A DNA stretch of 64,000 nucleotides from Caballeronia sp. SL2Y3 (GTDB lineage Bacteria > Pseudomonadota > Gammaproteobacteria > Burkholderiales > Burkholderiaceae), in contig NZ_CP084263.1 in assembly GCF_022879575.1 (NCBI RefSeq), positions 1 to 64,000 on the forward strand. Direction: 5' to 3'. The notes beneath the pieces are model-generated. The model did no database searches. It had not been told where the DNA came from and saw nothing but the letters and a program-made list of their open reading frames with translations. This document shows positions 1 to 7,995 of this stretch, piece by piece. How positions within the stretch are numbered: position 1 is the first letter of the stretch; every line of letters begins with the position of its first letter. The position numbers were made by a program, and so were the translations under genes.

Positions 1-480
1 GCCGGCGTGCGCGCGGTGGTGGTCGAGATGGACGTGCGCCTGCCGCATCACGAGGTGCGCTACGACTCCGACATCGCGAACGCCGCGGACACCGTGCTGC
101 GCTGGACCGTCGGGTTGCCCGAAGGCGCGGTCAACGTGCAGGTCGAAAAGGGCCATGTCACGCTGCGCGGCGATGTCGAGTGGGCGTACCAGAATCACAA
201 GGCCGTGCGCGCGATCGCGCATCTGCGTGGCGTCACGGGCGTGACCGACCTGATTCGCGTGCGAGCCGATTTCGCGGTCGAAGACATCGGCAAGCAGATC
301 GCGCGTGCCTTGACGCGTCACGCCGAGCGCGAGGCAAAACACATTGCGATCAAGGTCGAGGACGGTACCGTCACGCTCTCGGGCAAAGTCGGCAGTGCAA
401 CGGAGCGAAACGCGGCACGCGGCGCGGCTTGGGCGACGCGCGGTGTCACCGCGGTCATCGACAACCTGGAGTTCGGCTGA
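1..480 (+). CDS. BON-domain protein, 5' end outside the window
   Basis: The reading frame is open from base 1, so this is the 3' part of a longer gene. It encodes two complete BON modules (roughly residues 20-85 and 90-155 of the visible part), each with the VxVExGxVTLxGxV pattern. The first visible residues (AGVRAVVVEMDVRL) look like the last strand of a preceding BON domain, so the whole protein is probably a three-BON protein of about 215 aa. BON domains are thought to bind phospholipid or other hydrophobic surfaces and occur in osmotic-stress proteins of the OsmY type. The CBS-BON gene downstream continues the theme. A GTG at position 7 is in frame, but it would cut into the first BON domain and is unlikely to be the start. 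Confidence 0.8.
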   Translation, partial: AGVRAVVVEMDVRLPHHEVRYDSDIANAADTVLRWTVGLPEGAVNVQVEKGHVTLRGDVEWAYQNHKAVRAIAHLRGVTGVTDLIRVRADFAVEDIGKQIARALTRHAEREAKHIAIKVEDGTVTLSGKVGSATERNAARGAAWATRGVTAVIDNLEFG

Positions 481-565
481 TCCGCGCTCGTTGCCGATCA
501 AGACCACACGCGCGAGCGACGCATTCAACCGCTCGCCCCGCCATTCAAAAGTAACGGAGTCCAAG

Positions 566-1261
566 ATGCAAGCACGCGACGTAATGACCTCTACCGTCAT
601 CACGGTGAAGCCCGAAACCACGGTGCATGAACTGGCGCAGCTGCTCGTGCAGCATCGAATCAGCGCCGCTCCCGTCGTCGACGACGACCAGCATGTCATC
701 GGCATGGTAAGCGAGGGCGATCTTCTCCATCGCAGCGAGATCGACACGGAAAGAAAGCCGGGCCGGCAGTCGTGGTGGCTCCGAATGATCGGCTCCGACG
801 GAGCGGCGGATTACGTGAAGGCGAACGCTCGCACGGTCGGCGAAATCATGAGCCGGGAGCCGGTATGCATCAATGAGGATACCGAACTGTCGGAGATTGC
901 CTCCGTGCTCGAAAGTCATCACATCAAGCGCGTGCCGGTGTTGCGCGGCGGCCGGCTCGCGGGCATTGTCAGCCGGTCGAATCTGGTGCAGGCCATCGCT
1001 TCGGCCGCCGTCGCGGAGGCCGCGGCGCCCGCATCGGCGAGCGACAAGGAAATCCGCGCGATGCTGATGGGCGAACTGGCGGGACGCGGCTGGGCGTTTC
1101 CCGGCCGCAATATCGTCGTGCGCGACGGCGTGGTGCACCTGTGGGGCACCGTCTGGTCGAGCGATCAGCTCGATGCCATGCGCATCGCGGCCGAACGCAC
1201 GCCGGGCGTGAAGCATGTGGAGGACCACACCATTCCTTATCCGATCATGCCGGGCATTTGA
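566..1261 (+). CDS. CBS-pair plus BON domain protein
   Basis: The protein has 231 aa: CBS motif 1 about residues 1-55 (starting MQARDVMTSTVITV), CBS motif 2 about 90-145 (VGEIMSREPVCI), and a C-terminal BON module about 155-225 (VVRDGVVHLWGTVW). CBS pairs bind adenine nucleotides or act as energy or redox sensors; BON may attach the protein to a membrane surface. The ATG at 566 is chosen because an AACGGAG ribosome site lies just before it and it begins exactly at the conserved CBS start. Longer in-frame starts run back into the upstream gene. It is closely similar in architecture to the broken copy at 3367-4069, which serves as an internal reference for that frameshift. The exact ligand is unknown. 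Confidence 0.85.
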   Translation: MQARDVMTSTVITVKPETTVHELAQLLVQHRISAAPVVDDDQHVIGMVSEGDLLHRSEIDTERKPGRQSWWLRMIGSDGAADYVKANARTVGEIMSREPVCINEDTELSEIASVLESHHIKRVPVLRGGRLAGIVSRSNLVQAIASAAVAEAAAPASASDKEIRAMLMGELAGRGWAFPGRNIVVRDGVVHLWGTVWSSDQLDAMRIAAERTPGVKHVEDHTIPYPIMPGI

Positions 1262-1271
1262 GCATGGCGGG

Positions 1272-1314
1272 GCGCGGCGCTCGATGGAGCCTGATGGCGG
1301 CTCCGGCGCCGCGC
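1272..1314 (+). terminator. Strong GC hairpin after the CBS-BON gene
   Basis: Outer arms GCGCGGCGC (1272-1280) and GCGCCGCGC (1306-1314) pair perfectly over 9 bp. An inner GGAGCC (1286-1291) / GGCTCC (1299-1304) stem stacks inside. There is no T-run, so it may be an attenuator or mRNA 3' end stabiliser rather than a classical intrinsic terminator. It sits in the 78-bp gap between two plus-strand genes. Confidence 0.5.
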
Positions 1315-1339
1315 AAGCCGCCCGAAGTGGAGCATTGCG

Positions 1340-1612
1340 ATGATTGAAGCATTGACACTCGACGCGCCCGTGCGCTTCGCACCCGACCGAATCGAATTGG
1401 TCGGCAGCATCGGTGGAAGACCGCAGCGCTTCGCTGTCGATGCCGATGTCTTCAAGGAGCTATTGCAGGTCACGCATATCGGGCCGGCCAGCATGAAGAG
1501 TCTCTTCTGCGCGGACCCGGCGCACTTCCTGTACGTGGCGGCACGCAAGCTCGCTCAACAGGGGCCGAGCAAGAGCCCGATTCACCTCACGCTCGCGGAC
1601 TTGCTTCATTGA
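1340..1612 (+). CDS. Small hypothetical protein
   Basis: The protein has 90 aa, with a GTGGAGC-type ribosome site 9 bases before the ATG. It has no signal peptide, membrane segment or cysteine pair; one Cys lies near residue 56. The N-terminal half (VRFAPDRIEL...GRPQRFAVDADVFKELL) looks like a short beta-rich fold followed by a helix and recalls small DUF1488-type proteins, but I cannot confirm that family. It lies between the CBS-BON gene and the convergent cytochrome c gene, within a cluster with stress and low-oxygen features. Function unknown. Confidence 0.55.
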   Translation: MIEALTLDAPVRFAPDRIELVGSIGGRPQRFAVDADVFKELLQVTHIGPASMKSLFCADPAHFLYVAARKLAQQGPSKSPIHLTLADLLH

Positions 1613-1641
1613 GTCGGATGAGCATTGCACTCATTGGCTCC

Positions 1642-2001
1642 TCATTGGCTGAGTACCCACTGGACGAGCTTGTCCGCATCGTCGCGCGACAGCGGCCCGC
1701 CGCCGCGCTGCATGGCCGAAGGCATCGCGCTCTCGCTCCAGTGCGCGCCCCAGTGGGCCTTACCACCCGCGCGCAGCTTCGCCGCGAGCATGTCGCTCGC
1801 GCCCGGTACATCGCGATAACGGTCCGCGATCTGCTGAAAGGACGGCGCGCGATACGGCGTATCCACTTTGTGGCAGAACATGCAGCGTTGCTGATCGATG
1901 AGCGCGGTCGGCTCCGGCGTAGTGAACGCGAGGCAGTGCGCGGATGCGCCGAGCGAGACGACTCCGGCAACGAAAGACCTGATGTGCGCTCGCTTTGGCA
2001 T
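1642..2001 (-). CDS. Small exported c-type cytochrome
   Basis: The protein has 119 aa with an N-terminal signal peptide (MPKRAHIRSFVAGVVSLGAS, cleavage likely near AHCLA-F). It has a single haem-attachment motif CMFCH at residues 40-44. Met92 (ESAMPSAM) is the probable distal haem ligand, as in class I cytochromes c such as c551/c552. It is therefore a periplasmic electron carrier. The ATG at 2001 is chosen because the signal peptide starts there; longer in-frame extensions run into the hemerythrin gene. It lies 5 bp downstream of the hemerythrin-like gene on the same strand, so both are probably one transcript under the FNR-like box at 2695-2708. Confidence 0.85.
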   Translation of the reverse strand: MPKRAHIRSFVAGVVSLGASAHCLAFTTPEPTALIDQQRCMFCHKVDTPYRAPSFQQIADRYRDVPGASDMLAAKLRAGGKAHWGAHWSESAMPSAMQRGGGPLSRDDADKLVQWVLSQ

Positions 2002-2006
2002 CGCGA

Positions 2007-2606
2007 TCACCCGTCCTGGCGCGTGTCGCCCACGGCCGGCACCGCGTTCGCAATCAGTCGATAGAGACTGTCGAGCGTCTCCCCTTCGAACGTCGCATCG
2101 CCGAAAGGATCGAAGCGCTCTTCGAGCGCGGCATCGATTCGTGCCCAGTCGCTCTCGGTCAACAGGCGCTCGGCTGCGGGGACAATCAGACTTTCCTCGA
2201 CGCGCCTGTGATTCGACGCGAACGCGACGTACTCTTCCATCAGCGTTTGCAGGTTGAGCCGTACGGCGTCCCCTTTCAACTCGTAGCGCGTCAATGCATG
2301 CTCCAGGTTGCGCAATCGCACCGCGCCTTCCATGTGCTCGCATTCGAGTTCGTCGAGTACATCGTCGAGGTCGTCGGTGCGCTTACGCAGCGCCGCGAAC
2401 AGATAACGGTCCTCCAATGGATGGTGGATCTGCTCCGGATACTCGCGTATGTAGTAGAGCATGGCGCGCAGCACGATCGGATCCGGCGGAGACGCGCCGT
2501 CGCAAAACGCCCTGACGAGTTCGAGCATCGCGCCCGTGATGGCGGCGAGACGCGTGTGGTCAAGCCGGAGGATACGCAGCGCAGCGCGGTCGCTTACCGA
2601 ATTCAT
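2007..2606 (-). CDS. Hemerythrin-like (HHE) domain protein
   Basis: The protein has 199 aa. An HHE cation-binding helical bundle is visible: His in ILRLDHTRL, HHPLED in the second helix, ECEHMEG in the third, and ASNHRRVEE in the fourth, giving the His/Glu ligands expected for a di-iron O2/NO-binding site. Such proteins sense or scavenge O2, NO or peroxide. The ATG at 2606 follows a clear CAGGAGT ribosome site; an upstream TTG at 2627 has none. It is co-oriented with the cytochrome c gene (5-bp gap) and preceded about 95 bp upstream by an FNR-like box, supporting a role in micro-oxic or nitrosative conditions. The exact ligand is not predictable. Confidence 0.85.
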   Translation of the reverse strand: MNSVSDRAALRILRLDHTRLAAITGAMLELVRAFCDGASPPDPIVLRAMLYYIREYPEQIHHPLEDRYLFAALRKRTDDLDDVLDELECEHMEGAVRLRNLEHALTRYELKGDAVRLNLQTLMEEYVAFASNHRRVEESLIVPAAERLLTESDWARIDAALEERFDPFGDATFEGETLDSLYRLIANAVPAVGDTRQDG

Positions 2607-2694
2607 ACGAACTCCTGAGGAATGCAATCTGGGTCGGTGTTATCGGCGCAATAGGCAGCTTCTTTCGATTCTTCCACCTTCACGCAAGCGGTCT

Positions 2695-2708
2695 TTGATC
2701 TGAATCAG
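2695..2708 (-). promoter_or_regulatory. FNR/ANR-like box upstream of the hemerythrin operon
   Basis: TTGAT-CTGA-ATCAG matches the FNR/ANR consensus TTGAT-N4-ATCAA at 9 of 10 positions. Its centre is about 95 bp before the hemerythrin start. If it acts at -41.5, transcription would begin near 2660. Confidence 0.5.
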
Positions 2709-2739
2709 CCCACGGCTTTCGCAGAGGCAATTCGCGCGC

Positions 2740-2753
2740 TTGATCGAGGTCAA
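2740..2753 (+). promoter_or_regulatory. FNR/ANR-like box upstream of the DksA-like gene
   Basis: TTGAT-CGAG-GTCAA matches the TTGAT-N4-ATCAA consensus with one mismatch. It lies 75 bp before the DksA/TraR-like start codon and 31 bp from the box facing the hemerythrin operon. The two form a back-to-back pair in one 222-bp divergent region. Confidence 0.5.
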
Positions 2754-2828
2754 GGGCGCGCGCACGGCTCGACCTTAAGCTGCGACGGTGCGCGTATTGC
2801 GCATGTCAATTCGAGAAGGAGCGTCGAT

Positions 2829-3221
2829 ATGAAGCCGTTGAGCCGATCGCAGCGTCGTCTGCTGGAACTCCGTCTGAGAGCGCGGGAACAGGAGATCCGG
2901 GCTGGCATCCGGCGGCGCGTCGAGGATGGCGCGGCGTCGTACGCTTCGCTGAATGGATCGGCGCACGATCAGGGCGACGAGGCGCTTGCCGATCTCGCCG
3001 CGGAAATCGATCGCGCGGTGAATGCTTCGGAAGCGGCGGAACTGGAGGCCATCGCGGTCGCGCACGTGCGCCTCGCGAACGGACGCTACGGCTTCTGCGC
3101 GAACTGCGGCGAGCCGATCGGTTACGAACGACTTTTGGCCCAGCCGACGGCAATGCGTTGCATCCGCTGTCAGACGCGGCACGAGCACATGTTCGCAGGC
3201 CAGGCTCACTCGTCCATATAG
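2829..3221 (+). CDS. DksA/TraR-type C4 zinc-finger protein
   Basis: The protein has 130 aa. Its N-terminal half is helical and charged (coiled-coil like). The C-terminal half carries CANC (about residues 95-98) and CIRC (about 116-119), the four-cysteine zinc finger of the DksA/TraR family, with the typical GYG-FC-NCG-xPI context. Family members bind the RNA polymerase secondary channel and modify promoter response, often with ppGpp. At 130 aa it is shorter than housekeeping DksA (about 140-150 aa) and is likely an accessory paralogue. The ATG at 2829 follows a GAGAAGGAG ribosome site. The FNR-like box upstream suggests induction at low oxygen. Confidence 0.85.
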   Translation: MKPLSRSQRRLLELRLRAREQEIRAGIRRRVEDGAASYASLNGSAHDQGDEALADLAAEIDRAVNASEAAELEAIAVAHVRLANGRYGFCANCGEPIGYERLLAQPTAMRCIRCQTRHEHMFAGQAHSSI

Positions 3222-3254
3222 CGCGAGAACGCGTGCATGCGGTCATCGCTTCGC

Positions 3255-3268
3255 TTGATCCCGGTCAA
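3255..3268 (+). promoter_or_regulatory. FNR/ANR-like box upstream of the second CBS-BON gene
   Basis: TTGAT-CCCG-GTCAA has the same one-mismatch form as the box at 2740-2753. It lies about 98 bp before the ATG at 3367. For a site at -41.5, transcription would start near 3303. Confidence 0.5.
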
Positions 3269-3366
3269 GTGCGCGCGCCGAGGCAGGCGAACAATAGCGG
3301 AAAGCCGAGCATATCGTCGGCGCGATCGCCGTCATCCGGACGGCTCGATATCCGAAGGAGATCAAC

Positions 3367-4069
3367 ATGCGAGCTGCTGACATCATGACGAGGCCGGTCG
3401 TCACGGCGGATGCCGACATGACCGTGCGCGACGCCGCCAGGACGATGGTGCTGGCGGGCATCAGCGGCATGCCGGTGATCGATCGCGAGGGCGTGCTCGT
3501 CGGCATGGTGACGGAAGGCGACCTTTTGCATCGCGAAGAGATCGGCACCGGTGTCGCCCGTCGCTCGTGGTGGCTCGACCTGCTTTCATCGACACGCAAA
3601 CTTGCGGATGAGTACGTGAAGGCACACGCGCGCAAAGTGAGCGAGGTGATGAGCACGAACGTGATCACCGTCGACGAGGACTGCCCCGTCGCGCGCATCG
3701 CGGAGTTGCTGGAACGCCGGCGCATCAAGCGCGTGCCCGTCATGCGCGACGGGAAGATGGTCGGCCTCGTCAGCCGCGCGAATCTGCTTCGCGCGCTGGT
3801 GACGCTCGGGCCGGCCGCATCGGCAGCGCCCGCTGCGGCCCGCAGCGACGACCGCACCATCCACGCGGCGATCATGCAGGCGATGAAAGGCGAACGCTGG
3901 GCGCTGCCTGCCGCGAGCGTGATCGTCGACAAGGGGGTCGTGCATCTGTTGGGGCATCGTCACGAGCGACGAAGAGGCCAAGGCTCTGCGCGTCGCGGCG
4001 GAGAACGTGCCCGGCGTGAAAGAGGTCGTGTCGCATCTCGAACTGCCGTCGATGCTGCCGGCGGGCTAA
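3367..4069 (+). pseudogene. CBS-pair plus BON protein with a one-base frameshift in BON
   Basis: Residues 1-194 read as two CBS motifs (MRAADIMTRPVVT, VSEVMSTNVITV) and the start of a BON domain ending VDKGVVHL. At 3949-3950 an extra T changes the expected Leu-Trp-Gly (as in the sister gene at 566-1261, VVHLWG) to Leu-Leu-Gly. The frame then drifts into an Arg-rich tail that stops at 4128, overlapping the next start codon. Removing one T restores a normal BON end (WGIVTSDEEAKALRVAA..., stop at 4067-4069; 233 aa). Either the gene is a recent pseudogene with intact CBS domains, or this is a sequencing error. The ribosome site CGAAGGAG precedes the ATG. It heads a two-gene unit with the CBS gene at 4125. 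Confidence 0.8.
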
Positions 4070-4124
4070 TTACGCGTTCAACATCGGCCCCTCGCCCAGG
4101 TCTCATTACTCATTCGAGGACAAC

Positions 4125-4574
4125 ATGAAGGCAGGACAGATTTGCACGCTCGATGTCGTGACGTGCCGTGGCGACGCCACGGCGCTCGATGCCGCCCAAT
4201 TGATGCGCGGTTGTCACGTCGGCGATGTAGTGGTCGTCGATACACGGAACGGCCAGACCATTCCGCTCGGCATCGTGACTGACCGGGATATTGCCGTGTC
4301 GGTCGTCGCGCAGGGCGTCGATGCATCGACGCTTCGTGCCTCCGACATCATGACGGCGCCCGCCGTGACCGCGTTCGACTGGGAAGACGCCTTCTGCCTG
4401 CCGCGCCGGATGCGGCGGCTCGGCGTGCGCCGTCTCGTCGTGATCGACGACGCGGGCGGCCTCGTCGGGATCGTGACGGAAGACGATCTGGTGCGCTTCA
4501 TCGGGGACTATCTGACGGAGCTGTCTCAGGTGAGCACGCGGCAGACGGTCATGGAAGAAAAGCGTCGGGCGTGA
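4125..4574 (+). CDS. CBS-pair protein
   Basis: The protein has 149 aa and consists almost entirely of one CBS pair: motif 1 about residues 5-65 (ending PLGIVTDRDIAV) and motif 2 about 75-130 (ASDIMTAPAVTAF, LVGIVTEDDLVRF). No enzyme or membrane domain is attached, so it is probably a stand-alone adenylate-sensing regulatory subunit. A CGAGGA ribosome site precedes the ATG at 4125. The drifted frame of the upstream CBS-BON gene ends inside this start codon (ATGA), whereas the repaired frame ends 55 bp earlier. Confidence 0.85.
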   Translation: MKAGQICTLDVVTCRGDATALDAAQLMRGCHVGDVVVVDTRNGQTIPLGIVTDRDIAVSVVAQGVDASTLRASDIMTAPAVTAFDWEDAFCLPRRMRRLGVRRLVVIDDAGGLVGIVTEDDLVRFIGDYLTELSQVSTRQTVMEEKRRA

Positions 4575-4789
4575 CGCGGACGCGCCGCCCGCGACAACTC
4601 GCTGCGTACTTGTTCACGCTATGCGCTATTTAAGTGGCCGCCGTATTCCCTCACGCAGCACCCGCATCCATGTTGCATCGCAACGCTCTCGCCCGATGAC
4701 GCGCGCTTCCGATTGAAGCATCATACGGCCTGAGACACGCTCGTGCGGATCGGTCCATACCGGTTCGCACGCGAGACCAGGAGAGCACG

Positions 4790-6763
4790 ATGGACATGCG
4801 GCAACGCGAGCACATCGAGGCAGTCGTCGCGGCGACCACGCGGGCCGAAGCGCAAGTCATGGCGCGCACGCACGAGAGCATCATCCAGTCTTCGTGGCGG
4901 CGTTGCGTGCATCAGTACGGGCTCGACCCGTCGCGCATGCAGGAGGCGCGCATCGTGCCGCAAACGCGGCTGCGCGAGCATCAGCAACGCATCGACGGCT
5001 TCGCGCGCATCGCGCGTCACGGGCTCGAAACGCTCTACGAGCACGTCGCGGGCATGGGCTATGTCGTGCTGCTGACCGATGCGCTCGGCGTGACCGTCGA
5101 TTACATCGGCGATGCGAACACCGACATCGAACTGCGCCGCGCGGGTCTCTATCTCGGCGCGGAATGGAGCGAAGCCGGCGCGGGCACGTGCGCGGTCGGC
5201 ACGGCGCTCACGACGGGCCAGGCGCTTACCGTGCATCAGGTCGATCACTTCGACGCCACGCATATCCCGCTGACCTGCACCGCCGCGCCGCTCTACGATT
5301 CGCGCGGCGCGCTGGCCGCGATTCTCGACATTTCGGCGCTCACGTCGCCGCAAGCGCGCGACAGTCAGAATCTGGCGCTGCAACTCGTGCGCATCTACGC
5401 GGGACATATCGAGAACGCGAACTTCCTGCGCACGCATCGGCAGGACTGGATCTTGAAGCTGAACGCGTCGCCCGAATTCGTCGATGTCGCGCCGGAGTAC
5501 CTGATCGCGCTCGATGCGAGCGGGCGTATCGTCGGACACAATCGCCGCGCGCACGCGATGCTCGCGGCGGAGATCGGCCGGCCCATCGCGCCCGGCGAAG
5601 TGGCCGCGTCGCTGATCGGCGTGCCGTTCGACACGCTCTTCGATGCGCGCATCGAAGAGTTGGGCCGCTTCGTGTATTCGCGCCCGAGCGAGTTGCGCGC
5701 GGTGCCGCTCGCGAAATCGGGCGGGCTGCTGTACTTGAGCGTGATGCCGCCCGCGCCGTGTGTCACGCCGGCCCGCAACGCGGCGTCGCCACGCAGCGTC
5801 GAGGTGCCCGCGCCGCTCGCCGCGCTCTGCGGCGGCGATGCCGCGCTCGCGCGACAATTGCAACGCGCCGCGAAGCTCGTCGATTCGCCCATCAACCTGC
5901 TCATCAACGGGGAAACCGGCAGCGGCAAGGAGTTTTTCGCGAAGGCGCTGCATCGCGCAAGCGCGCGTCGCGCGGGACCGTTCGTCGCCGTGAACTGCGC
6001 GGCGATTCCGGAGACGCTCATCGAAAGCGAATTGTTCGGGCATCTGCCGAACAGCTTTTCGGGCGCGGGCGCGAAGGGCAAGCGCGGCCTCATTCAGGAA
6101 GCCGACGGCGGCACGCTCTTTCTCGACGAGATCGGCGACATGCCGCGCGAACTGCAATCGCGTCTGCTGCGGGTGCTGGCCGAAGGCGAAGTGCTCGCGA
6201 TCGGCGCGTCGCGGCCCGTATCGGTCGATGTACGCGTGATTTCCGCGACGCATCGTTCACTCGATGCGCTCATGCACGACGGACGTTTCCGCGAAGACCT
6301 GTACTACCGCCTGAACGGCGCGCGCTTCACGCTGCCGCCGTTGCGCGAACGAAGCGATCTCGACTGGCTCATCGACAAGTTTCTCGAAGGGGCCGCAACG
6401 CTGTCGAGCGCGGCGCGCGAGCGATTGCATCGGCATGAATGGCCAGGCAACTTGCGCGAACTCAGCAACGTGCTGCGTTATGCGCGCGCGGTGTGTTCGC
6501 ACGGCTTGATCGAACTCGACGATCTGCCGGAAGGATTCGCAAGCGCCTCCGTGCCGGTCGATCCGCCGCCGCCCGCCATCGAGGATTTCGATCCGCACCG
6601 TCTGCCGCCGGAAGGCATGTTGCTGATGCAATACCTGCGCGCGGCAAGCTGGAACCTGAGCGCAGTCGCGCGTCAGATCGGCGTGAGCCGCATGACGCTC
6701 TATCGGCGCATGACGCGTTACGGCATCCGCTCGCCGAATCAGCGCGATGCCAATGGCCACTAA
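4790..6763 (+). CDS. acoR: Sigma-54-dependent activator of acetoin catabolism (AcoR)
   Basis: The protein has 657 aa: an N-terminal GAF-type sensor about residues 70-230, a central AAA+ domain with Walker A GETGSGKE (about 374) and Walker B GGTLFLDEIGDM (about 440), and a Fis-type helix-turn-helix at the C-terminus (WNLSAVARQIGVSRMTLYRR). This is the AcoR/DhaR architecture, in which acetoin or a related metabolite activates ATPase-driven open-complex formation by sigma-54 polymerase. The GAFTGA loop is degenerate (NSFSGA, about residue 420). It lies directly upstream of acoXABC and is followed by an enhancer-like palindrome and a -24/-12 promoter, so the target is clear. A CAGGAG ribosome site precedes the ATG. 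Confidence 0.9.
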   Translation: MDMRQREHIEAVVAATTRAEAQVMARTHESIIQSSWRRCVHQYGLDPSRMQEARIVPQTRLREHQQRIDGFARIARHGLETLYEHVAGMGYVVLLTDALGVTVDYIGDANTDIELRRAGLYLGAEWSEAGAGTCAVGTALTTGQALTVHQVDHFDATHIPLTCTAAPLYDSRGALAAILDISALTSPQARDSQNLALQLVRIYAGHIENANFLRTHRQDWILKLNASPEFVDVAPEYLIALDASGRIVGHNRRAHAMLAAEIGRPIAPGEVAASLIGVPFDTLFDARIEELGRFVYSRPSELRAVPLAKSGGLLYLSVMPPAPCVTPARNAASPRSVEVPAPLAALCGGDAALARQLQRAAKLVDSPINLLINGETGSGKEFFAKALHRASARRAGPFVAVNCAAIPETLIESELFGHLPNSFSGAGAKGKRGLIQEADGGTLFLDEIGDMPRELQSRLLRVLAEGEVLAIGASRPVSVDVRVISATHRSLDALMHDGRFREDLYYRLNGARFTLPPLRERSDLDWLIDKFLEGAATLSSAARERLHRHEWPGNLRELSNVLRYARAVCSHGLIELDDLPEGFASASVPVDPPPPAIEDFDPHRLPPEGMLLMQYLRAASWNLSAVARQIGVSRMTLYRRMTRYGIRSPNQRDANGH

Positions 6764-6802
6764 GCGCTGATACGCCTGTACTCCCGCCGATACACCTGCC
6801 GC

Positions 6803-6833
6803 TGTGACACCTGTCACGGCGGCGCTTGTCACA
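6803..6833 (+). promoter_or_regulatory. Probable AcoR enhancer (UAS)
   Basis: A perfect palindrome GTGACA-CC-TGTCAC occupies 6804-6817, followed by a third half-site TGTCACA at 6827-6833 that is inverted relative to TGTGACA at 6803. The cluster is about 65-80 bp upstream of the -24 element, a normal distance for a sigma-54 enhancer. Assignment to AcoR rests on position. Confidence 0.6.
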
Positions 6834-6882
6834 GTGCACCGAGACACGCGTTTTCTACGGGAAATCCCGCGCTTTTTCGATT

Positions 6883-6896
6883 GGCATAAGCTTTGC
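6883..6896 (+). promoter_or_regulatory. Sigma-54 (-24/-12) promoter of acoXABC
   Basis: TTGGCAT (GG at 6883-6884) and TTTGCC (GC at 6895-6896) are separated by exactly the 10 bp required between GG and GC. The match to TGGCAC-N5-TTGCA is close. Transcription should begin near 6907, giving a leader of about 27 nt before the acoX ATG at 6934. Confidence 0.8.
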
Positions 6897-6933
6897 CTTT
6901 ATCCGCCGCACACAAGAACGACGGAGACAAGGC

Positions 6934-7995
6934 ATGTCACAGCCGCTCGTCGGCATCATTGCCAATCCTGTTTCGGCGCGCGATATCCGCCGCGTGATCG
7001 CGAATGCCAACAGCCTGCAACTCGCGGACCGCGTGAACATCGTATTGCGGCTGCTTTCGTCGCTGGCGTCGTGCGGCGTCGAGCGCGTGTTGATGATGCC
7101 GGACCGCGAAGGCCTGAAGGTCATGCTCGAACGTCATCTCGCGCGCAAGCACGGCCCGGACGCATCGCTCGCCAAAGTCGATTTCCTCGACATGCCCGTG
7201 ACCGCGCGCGTCGACGACACCTTTCGCGCCGCACGCATGATGCGCGAGGCGAGCGTCGATGCGCTCATCGTGCTCGGCGGCGACGGCACGCATCGCGCGG
7301 TCGTGCGCGAGTGCGGGCAAGTGCCGATCGCGGGTCTTTCGACGGGCACGAACAACGCGTATCCGGAAATGCGCGAGCCGACCATCTCGGGACTCGCGAC
7401 AGGACTCTATGCAAGCGGCCGAGTGCCTGCCGCCGAAGCGCTCGCGTCGAACAAGCGGCTCGACATCGAGATTCGCGATGCGAACGGCAATGCGCGCCGC
7501 GACATCGCGCTCGTCGATGCCGTCATCTCGCATGAGCAGTTCATCGGCGCGCGCGCGCTCTGGAAGATCGACACGCTCGCCGCCGTCTACGTCTCGTTCG
7601 CCGATCCTCAGGCCATCGGCATGTCCGCGATCGCGGGTCTGCTCGAACCGCTCGGGCGTCACGAAGCGGGCGGCGTCGCAATCGAACTCGCCGCGCCGGG
7701 GCAAGGCGAATTCGTGCTGCACGCGCCGATCGCGCCCGGGCTCATCGAACCGGTGCCGATCGCGCACTGGACGCGCCTCGCTAATGGCGTGCCGCATCGC
7801 GTGAAGCAGCGCTCGGGCATCGTCGCGCTCGATGGCGAACGGGAGCTCGCTTTCGGCCCAGGCGATGAAGTCACGATCACGCTTACGGAACACGCCTTTC
7901 GCAGTATCGACGTGGCCGCGTGCATGCGTTACGCGGCTGCGTCCGGGCTGATGCGTCAGCCCGAGCTTCGCTCACTCAACCGGAGACAACCATGA
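6934..7995 (+). CDS. acoX: AcoX, ATP-NAD-kinase-like protein of the acetoin operon
   Basis: The protein has 353 aa. The NAD-kinase-like GGDGT motif is present (LIVLGGDGTHRAVV, about residue 117) followed by a STGTNNAYP loop. AcoX is conserved in aco operons but its biochemical role is unresolved; it resembles ATP-NAD kinases. The ATG at 6934 is supported by the ACGGAGA ribosome site and the promoter position; a longer frame would start upstream of the sigma-54 promoter. The stop overlaps the acoA start (ATGA), so translation is coupled. Confidence 0.9.
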   Translation: MSQPLVGIIANPVSARDIRRVIANANSLQLADRVNIVLRLLSSLASCGVERVLMMPDREGLKVMLERHLARKHGPDASLAKVDFLDMPVTARVDDTFRAARMMREASVDALIVLGGDGTHRAVVRECGQVPIAGLSTGTNNAYPEMREPTISGLATGLYASGRVPAAEALASNKRLDIEIRDANGNARRDIALVDAVISHEQFIGARALWKIDTLAAVYVSFADPQAIGMSAIAGLLEPLGRHEAGGVAIELAAPGQGEFVLHAPIAPGLIEPVPIAHWTRLANGVPHRVKQRSGIVALDGERELAFGPGDEVTITLTEHAFRSIDVAACMRYAAASGLMRQPELRSLNRRQP

